A stretch of DNA of 32,470 nt from positions 1 through 32,470 of the forward strand of contig JAGABX010000011.1 in assembly GCA_017614395.1 (NCBI GenBank). The letters run 5' to 3'. The notes beneath the pieces were generated by a model. That model was not told where the DNA came from and did no database searches. It saw only the letters and a program-made list of their open reading frames with translations. Positions within the stretch are counted from its first letter, which is position 1. Each line of letters opens with the position of its first letter. This DNA is from Eubacterium sp. GTDB taxonomy: Bacteria > Bacillota > Clostridia > Lachnospirales > Lachnospiraceae. This document shows, one piece after another, positions 27,521 to 32,470 of the stretch. The position numbers and the translations under genes are program-made.

Positions 27521-30500
27521 ATGGTGAATTATGAAAGGGAAAAAGCCTCAGAATCGAGTGGGGGGGTGCCGAAAAAGCGCGTAATTTCGGTGCTTTTGAG
27601 CCTTGCCCTGGTTGTTGGAACGCTGTCCGCGCTCGGTGTTGATTCGTGCCGGAGCGGGTTTGGCGGCAGCCGGGTGGCGAAGGCGACGGGAGGCGATGTT
27701 ACATATATAGATGGGGATGGTGCTACGCAGACGTGCACCGGCGGTTCGTATGAAGTAATAACTGATCAAATCACTTGGGGAAGTCTCGGTAACACAACCT
27801 GGTACGTTGTGGATGATGATAAAACGATTGGCAGCCGTATTACTGTTGCCGGTACGGTCAACCTCATCCTCTGCGATGAAAAAACGCTGACAGCAAACAG
27901 CGGAATAACGGTTGCTGATGACGATACGAATTTGACAAATGGTTCGCCAAACGTTCTGAAAATTTACGGTCAGGGTGCAGGGACGGGAACGCTGGAAGCG
28001 AAAGTAGAGGGTCAGACTGTCAACGATGCAGCAATCGGTGGTAAGGAGAATGTTAGTAACGGTAATTGTGGAGAAATTAATATTTATGGTGGCAAGGTAA
28101 ATGCGACTGTGACTGCTTTAGGGAATACCCATTCATCTGCTGAAGCTAATAGTGCCGGAATCGGAGGCGGGAAAGGTGGTTCAGGTGGAAACATCACGAT
28201 TTATGGCGGCACGGTAAATGCGACAGTAAAAGCGTCCGATAATAATAATACGAATGTTAAATCATTTGGAGCCGGAATCGGTGGCGGCAATAATGGCACA
28301 GGTGGAAACATCACTATAAACGGTGGAACAATAACTGCGACTGCGACTTCTTCTGTAAACTCATTTGGAGCCGGAATCGGAGGCGGGAAAGATGGTTCAG
28401 GTGGAACCATCATGATAAACGGTGGAACCATAACTGCAAAGGCGGATGCAAATTCGAATAGACCTATATCAGTAATGTCTAGCGGAGCCGGAATCGGTGG
28501 CGGGTCACGTGGCTCAGGTGGAACCATCACGATAACCGATGGAGATGTTACGGCTACTGCAACTGCAAAAACTACCGCGGCTCTTTCTGCAGAATCTTAC
28601 GGAGCCGGAATCGGTGGCGGGGCAGGTGGTTCAGGGGGAACTATCGTGATAGACGATGGAACTGTTGAGGCTACCGCAACTGCAGAAAATACCGGGAATA
28701 GGGAGGCAAAATCTTGCGGAGCCGGAATTGGAGGTGGTTCGGATAAATCATTTGGGAGCATCACTATCAGGGACGGAAATGTTACTGCAAAATCAACTGT
28801 AGTTTCTAATGCTAGTAAACATGGTGATGGATGTGGTGTAGGAAATGGTAGCGGAGCAAGTGGTGCATTTGGAGATATAACTATCTCAGGCGGAACGGTC
28901 ACAGCAAAAGGAGGGGATAGTGTCGATTATAATAGTGATCAAAGACATGGGATCTGTGGTGGGAATATTGATATCAGTGGGTCAGCAAATGTTACGGCAA
29001 ACGGTGGTGGCGGAAGCGGCACAAACAATGTGACCGGAGGACACGGAATCTGTGGTATCGTTCGGATAACAGGCGGGTCACCGACAGTCAAAGCAATCGG
29101 TGGAGACGGAACTGGAAATCAGCTTGGTGGTTGTGGTATCAAAGGTAATGTGACTGTATCCGGTGGTGTTTCAGAAAATGCAGTGATTTATGCGACAGCT
29201 GGGGTGGACAAGGATAATAATCCCAATAAAGCTATTATTGGGTATGTAAATCCAGGCACACTTAAAATACAAAAAGGTGAATCATCGGATGGTCCGTGGT
29301 CATTGATAGGAGACGGTGGATTTGATGCAAGCAGAAATGAAATAGACGAAAAATATGTCAGGATCAGCGGGTTTGGCCAGCCTTCAAATCCGGGTGGAAA
29401 TTCCGGTGGCGGGGGCAGTAACAGCGGTTCATCGACGTCACAATCATACAGTCCGACATCATCGCAGCCACAGCCAAGACTGGGGGACGGATTGTCCGGC
29501 TGGAGTGAGATTGGAACAGCCATAGCGAATATCCCGGACGGTGGCAGTCTCGATATCGACATGAACGGCACGATCACATTACCGGCGATTGCTATCAGCT
29601 CCATTCAGGGTAGAGATATTAACCTTGTACTCAATATGGGCGGTGGGATCAAATGGACGATCAACGGCAATGATCTATCAGGTGTATCCGGGGATGTATA
29701 TTTAGGAGTATATCTCGGCACATCAGGAATTCCTGTAGAGATCATAAATAAACTAACCGGAGAGAGGGAGAAGATAAACCTGATGCTCTCCCGTGACGGT
29801 GGGCCGGGTTTCCGCGCAATACTCACGATTCCGTTGAAGCCGGCATGGGCCGGACAGGTTGCCAACCTTTTTAACTATAACAAGGTAACTGAAAACATGG
29901 ATTTCGTTTCAAGCGGAACGATCAACCCGGACGGCAGTGCGGATCTCGTTATAGGTGATAATCAGCCATCTGCCGATGAGGCTTCTTCCGCAAGCGCAGC
30001 ACCATCTGTAAAGTCGGCACCATACGCACAGAAAGCACCATCTGCAGAGGCAACGTCATCTGCGGAGTCAATACCATACGCAAACGCCGTGCCTTACACA
30101 CAGGCAGCACCATCTGTAGTTGCAGAACCTTCTGCAATGGAATCTGCTCACGAACAATTGAAAATAGCAGCGGCTGATGGATCCGGCCAGGCAAGTTCGT
30201 TCTACACCATCGTCATTGACGACCATTCATTAGATCCGAATGCGAAACCTGAGCCGACTGCGACACCGGCCGTAACACCTGAACCGACCGTGGAGCCGAT
30301 ACCGGAACCGACACAGGCACAGGAGCTCACGCTCAGCGCTGCTTCAAAACAGGGCAAAATCACCCTGTCATGGAATGAACAGACTGAAGCATCAAAATAC
30401 CGTATCTACCAGCTGATCGATGGCAGGAAACTGTTACTGAAAACCATTGAAAATATGAACTCGCAAAACAATTCATTAACCATAGCAAAGGCTTTTTCTG

Positions 30501-30640
30501 CCGTTAAAAAGAAAAAGAAAACCACCTATCATCGCAAAAAATTAAAGGTCGGAAAAGAATACACCTTCATCATCCGTGCATGTATAAACAGCAGTTGGAC
30601 GAGAATCACTGATGCTTCAACGGCGACAGTGAAAGTATAA
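27521..30640 (+). CDS. Large repeat-rich secreted surface protein (start frame in doubt)
   Basis: About 1039 aa if read from the in-frame ATG at 27521, whose ribosome site is badly placed. The ATG at 27531 has AAGGA ten bases upstream and begins MKGKKPQNRVGG, a proper basic n-region, but it is one base out of frame across seven G at 27560-27566. With eight G it would join VPKKRVISVLLSLALVVGTL, a clear signal peptide. Domains: Gly-rich repeats GAGIGGG-x-GSGG-x-ITI at about residues 212-470, probably a beta-solenoid; a Ser/Gly linker; a globular region at about 650-800; an Ala/Ser/Pro-rich stretch with PSA/PYA units; a PEPT linker; and a C-terminal fibronectin-type-III-like domain (KITLSWNEQTEASKYRIYQL). 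No LPxTG. Likely an adhesin or wall protein. Confidence 0.85.
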   Translation: MVNYEREKASESSGGVPKKRVISVLLSLALVVGTLSALGVDSCRSGFGGSRVAKATGGDVTYIDGDGATQTCTGGSYEVITDQITWGSLGNTTWYVVDDDKTIGSRITVAGTVNLILCDEKTLTANSGITVADDDTNLTNGSPNVLKIYGQGAGTGTLEAKVEGQTVNDAAIGGKENVSNGNCGEINIYGGKVNATVTALGNTHSSAEANSAGIGGGKGGSGGNITIYGGTVNATVKASDNNNTNVKSFGAGIGGGNNGTGGNITINGGTITATATSSVNSFGAGIGGGKDGSGGTIMINGGTITAKADANSNRPISVMSSGAGIGGGSRGSGGTITITDGDVTATATAKTTAALSAESYGAGIGGGAGGSGGTIVIDDGTVEATATAENTGNREAKSCGAGIGGGSDKSFGSITIRDGNVTAKSTVVSNASKHGDGCGVGNGSGASGAFGDITISGGTVTAKGGDSVDYNSDQRHGICGGNIDISGSANVTANGGGGSGTNNVTGGHGICGIVRITGGSPTVKAIGGDGTGNQLGGCGIKGNVTVSGGVSENAVIYATAGVDKDNNPNKAIIGYVNPGTLKIQKGESSDGPWSLIGDGGFDASRNEIDEKYVRISGFGQPSNPGGNSGGGGSNSGSSTSQSYSPTSSQPQPRLGDGLSGWSEIGTAIANIPDGGSLDIDMNGTITLPAIAISSIQGRDINLVLNMGGGIKWTINGNDLSGVSGDVYLGVYLGTSGIPVEIINKLTGEREKINLMLSRDGGPGFRAILTIPLKPAWAGQVANLFNYNKVTENMDFVSSGTINPDGSADLVIGDNQPSADEASSASAAPSVKSAPYAQKAPSAEATSSAESIPYANAVPYTQAAPSVVAEPSAMESAHEQLKIAAADGSGQASSFYTIVIDDHSLDPNAKPEPTATPAVTPEPTVEPIPEPTQAQELTLSAASKQGKITLSWNEQTEASKYRIYQLIDGRKLLLKTIENMNSQNNSLTIAKAFSAVKKKKKTTYHRKKLKVGKEYTFIIRACINSSWTRITDASTATVKV
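27560..27566 (+). repeat. Poly-G tract at the start of the surface protein
   Basis: Seven consecutive G. Adding one G fuses the well-placed ATG at 27531 to the signal-peptide frame; with seven, that start ends at a stop 17 codons later. Typical position for slipped-strand phase variation, but also a typical site of sequencing error. Confidence 0.7.
28154..28920 (+). repeat. In-frame 117-bp tandem repeats
   Basis: The unit beginning GCCGGAATCGG recurs at 28154, 28271, 28370, 28487, 28604 and 28721, with a degenerate copy near 28838. Spacings are 117, 99, 117, 117, 117 and 117 bp, all multiples of three (39 or 33 residues). Each encodes GAGIGGG, GSGG, an ITI strand and a GGT/DGT turn. Copy-number change would keep the frame. 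Confidence 0.88.
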
Positions 30641-30676
30641 CCATTATAGCGAAGCTTTCCTGCCGGGGTGTGAAAT

Positions 30677-31915
30677 CTATAGTTTTGAAAATGCCGGGCG
30701 CATGTATTCCGTGACTTGGCGTGGTATGCCATACTTCGAGGATAGCTTCTCCCAGTTATTGCGAACTGTTTTTATTATTTCATTTGCGGTTTTTTCTGCG
30801 GTGTTCTTGTTGATTCCGTAGTAATGAGCAGATGATACTGCTAAATCCCTGTGTATACGGCTGTCGCCCGGAACTATTTGCAGAGAGAGTTGATCTCCGT
30901 AAGGGATGGGATTGATATCGTAGGCGGGAGAGAGGCGCCATCCTTTTTCTGACAAAATAAACCCGTGGTTTCTCAAGTGGTCGTCTGAATTAGATATCGC
31001 CATGTTAAACACCATGCGTTTCCATAATTCTTCAAGATCGGAGGATGCATCCGCACTGTGAGCTCGCAGGAAACCTGCAATATCAAGGTAGCTTGCACTG
31101 TTATCCATATCGGTTTTTCCGAGCATAGTCATTGCAGACGAAAAATGCACGCGCCGATCTATGGTTCTATCAAATCTTTTTATTAAAAAGGTTCCCGCTT
31201 TTTTTGAAAAGTGCTCCAACTTTGCTTCCGGAACAAAAAGACCGCATAAAAGAGCCAGATCATGGGCAACCATTTCCCAGGCACCTATGTCGTACTCATC
31301 GTGTTTAGACGGAAATTTGGCAATCCAAAGCATTCCTTTTTCATCCCGGATGGTTGCTTTCGGACGTGCTCCGCCGAGAGAGGAACCGGGGGCAAGTAAC
31401 TGGTCAAGCCACTTTTTCTCGAGTAAATTTTCATTGGTTTCAATATGCCGAACAGCGGATTCCAGTTTGCGAAGTTCCACCCACGGAGGTGTTGCCAACC
31501 TGTCATCGGAGGAAAGAAAAGGTCCGTCCGTTTCAGTCTTAAAGCGCAGTCCCCCCATCCGTGCCTCGTCGTAGACACCGAGGAGATAGTCGCTCTCTGT
31601 CAGTTTTCTTGGGACGCGGCCCTCTTCAGATGCATAGATAGCCTCGCGTCTCTGCATCAGGAGGCGTCCCCATCGATCCGGACAGGAATCGGCGAATATA
31701 CCAAATATCGGTTTGTCATCCTGCTGATATTGTCTGCCTGTGTAGGGCAGCAGATCGTAATCGAACAGAAAGCGATTGGATGATGAGGTTAGCCAGTTGT
31801 TATCAAACTCAAATGAAAAAGACTCCTGTCCTCTCGTGGTAAAGGAATACAGAGTTCCGATTCGTTGTGGGTCATCTTCGCGCCAACCGGCATATACATT
31901 GATTGTTTTATTCAT
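30677..31915 (-). CDS. hipA: HipA toxin, Ser/Thr protein kinase
   Basis: 412 aa, canonical HipA length (E. coli 440). The N1 domain starts NVYAGWREDDPQRIGTL. Motifs: the Gly-rich loop SSLGGARPKA (178-187), ATP-contacting Lys200 (WIAKFPS), catalytic Asp311 (ISNSDDHLRNHGF) and metal Asp333 (SPAYDINP). HipA kinases phosphorylate translation factors such as GltX and induce growth arrest; this target is inferred from the family. The start at 31915 has GGTGG upstream. The hipB-like gene is 73 bp upstream on the same strand, a wider gap than usual. Convergent with the surface protein gene, 36 bp apart, with no obvious terminator between. Confidence 0.93.
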   Translation of the reverse strand: MNKTINVYAGWREDDPQRIGTLYSFTTRGQESFSFEFDNNWLTSSSNRFLFDYDLLPYTGRQYQQDDKPIFGIFADSCPDRWGRLLMQRREAIYASEEGRVPRKLTESDYLLGVYDEARMGGLRFKTETDGPFLSSDDRLATPPWVELRKLESAVRHIETNENLLEKKWLDQLLAPGSSLGGARPKATIRDEKGMLWIAKFPSKHDEYDIGAWEMVAHDLALLCGLFVPEAKLEHFSKKAGTFLIKRFDRTIDRRVHFSSAMTMLGKTDMDNSASYLDIAGFLRAHSADASSDLEELWKRMVFNMAISNSDDHLRNHGFILSEKGWRLSPAYDINPIPYGDQLSLQIVPGDSRIHRDLAVSSAHYYGINKNTAEKTANEIIKTVRNNWEKLSSKYGIPRQVTEYMRPAFSKL

Positions 31916-31988
31916 AGTAAATCCACCATTCCTCGGAGTTTTTTTGCGTTATTTTTCACACTATACTTCGCGACAAGGTATTTCAATG

Positions 31989-32303
31989 CTATTGTCGTGG
32001 TGCGCGTTTGCGAACCGTTAAGTTCAAATCCTGCAGGGTTCGTCCGAGTTTGTCGTCCTGTGCTATCAACAGGAGATCCCGATCCATTCCGCCTAATGCG
32101 TGCAGAACGGCGGCGTATGTTCCCATAGCAACGGTTGGGGAGCCTTTTTCAACTGCCCATAGCGTTGTGCGGCTGATGCCGGCGCGGTTGGCAACCATCT
32201 CCACGGGCAGGTCACGGCGCAGGCGTGCCAATCGTATCTGTTCACCCATCTGTGTCAGGATGTCCTGTGTTTGTGGGAGTATTTCTGTTGTGTGTTTTGC
32301 CAT
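31989..32303 (-). CDS. hipB: HipB-like antitoxin, XRE-family HTH
   Basis: 104 aa. Residues about 18-75 form a Cro/C1-type helix-turn-helix (IRLARLRRDLPVEMVANRAG then ISRTTLWAVEKG). The basic tail ending RKRAPRQ may be the flexible, protease-sensitive end. GGGAGG lies upstream of the ATG at 32303. First gene of the hipBA operon; it should bind its own promoter and neutralise HipA. A palindrome over the -10 box is the likely operator. Confidence 0.9.
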   Translation of the reverse strand: MAKHTTEILPQTQDILTQMGEQIRLARLRRDLPVEMVANRAGISRTTLWAVEKGSPTVAMGTYAAVLHALGGMDRDLLLIAQDDKLGRTLQDLNLTVRKRAPRQ

Positions 32304-32333
32304 AACCGCTCACCGCCTCCCTTTGCTTTTTAT

Positions 32334-32349
32334 GTTTAATATAATAAAC
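32334..32349. promoter_or_regulatory. Candidate HipB operator
   Basis: GTTTA (32334-32338) and TAAAC (32345-32349) are inverted arms around six A/T bases, overlapping the -10 box. A 14/16 match occurs at the promoter of the solitary HipA-like gene (4800-4815). Confidence 0.5.
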
Positions 32350-32369
32350 CATTTAGTATGAATTGTCAA
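32341..32369 (-). promoter_or_regulatory. Promoter of hipBA
   Basis: Minus strand TTGACA (32364-32369), 17-bp spacer, TATTAT (32341-32346); predicted leader about 30 nt. The last 100 bases of the window (32371-32470) are AT-rich and show no gene. Confidence 0.75.
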
Positions 32370-32470
32370 GTTAAACTAACATTAAAATCAATCCACAATG
32401 TGTTCCATCCATCTGACGGGTGCTTAAGTATTGTCTATATAAGTGCATTTTTACTTGATTTTTCACAAAA

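Noticed and set aside
28201-28902. Two minus-strand Pro/Ile-rich frames
   Set aside because: Antisense of the Gly-rich repeats; no ribosome site and no independent domain.
28154-28920. Possible CRISPR-like periodic repeat
   Set aside because: Unit of 117 bp with one 99-bp member, all in frame and protein-coding; no palindromic 25-40 bp repeat with unique spacers.
31161-31574. Plus-strand 137-aa frame inside hipA
   Set aside because: Antisense to the conserved HipA core including the P-loop; no domain recognised.

Overview
The window reads as chromosomal DNA of a Gram-positive gut- or rumen-type Clostridium relative, most likely Lachnospiraceae (Butyrivibrio-like). This is inferred from strong AGGAGG-type ribosome binding sites, TTGACA-17-TATAAT promoters, large signal-peptide-bearing surface proteins with Pro/Thr linkers and BspA-type leucine-rich repeats, an esterase resembling Butyrivibrio Est1E, and cytosolic GH2 and GH77 sugar enzymes. 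No rRNA, tRNA, CRISPR array, transposase or phage structural gene was seen.

Layout. 1-3683: an edge-truncated alpha/beta hydrolase and a secreted multidomain protein (leucine-rich repeats, transglutaminase-like and CHAP-like domains). 3689-6790: a solitary HipA-like kinase gene on the minus strand, divergent from a gene fusing a sigma-70 region 2 domain to an HTH-WYL regulator. Between them lies a relic of a duplicated esterase gene: its promoter and leader joined directly to its last 24 codons. That promoter now faces the sigma-WYL gene. 6939-10957 (minus): a TrpB2-type tryptophan synthase beta chain with its own promoter, and an esterase/dicarboxylate-symporter operon whose transporter has an extra cytoplasmic N-terminal domain. 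11115-14494: nicotinate phosphoribosyltransferase, then a secreted subtilisin-like protease starting at TTG. 14612-20151: beta-galactosidase and 4-alpha-glucanotransferase, both carrying low-complexity insertions inside conserved folds.

20283-21371 is a tight three-gene unit: a 58-aa small protein, a Nudix ADP-ribose pyrophosphatase-like enzyme and an acidic protein. It ends at a strong bidirectional terminator shared with a convergent secreted glucosaminidase (21490-22125). A radical SAM gene (22351) has a consensus promoter placed so that its mRNA should be leaderless. 23393-27505 holds an SPFH/stomatin protein, a HAD hydrolase and a membrane HD-GYP/GGDEF cyclic-di-GMP protein. 27521-30640 encodes a large repeat-rich surface protein. 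Its best start codon is out of frame by one base across a run of seven G, which suggests phase variation (or a one-base sequence error). 30677-32303 is a canonical hipBA toxin-antitoxin operon. Its promoter closely resembles that of the solitary HipA-like gene 27 kb away.

The most interesting signals are the sigma-WYL fusion behind a captured promoter, the poly-G switch plus in-frame 117-bp repeats in the surface protein, and the possible regulatory link between the two HipA-type loci.
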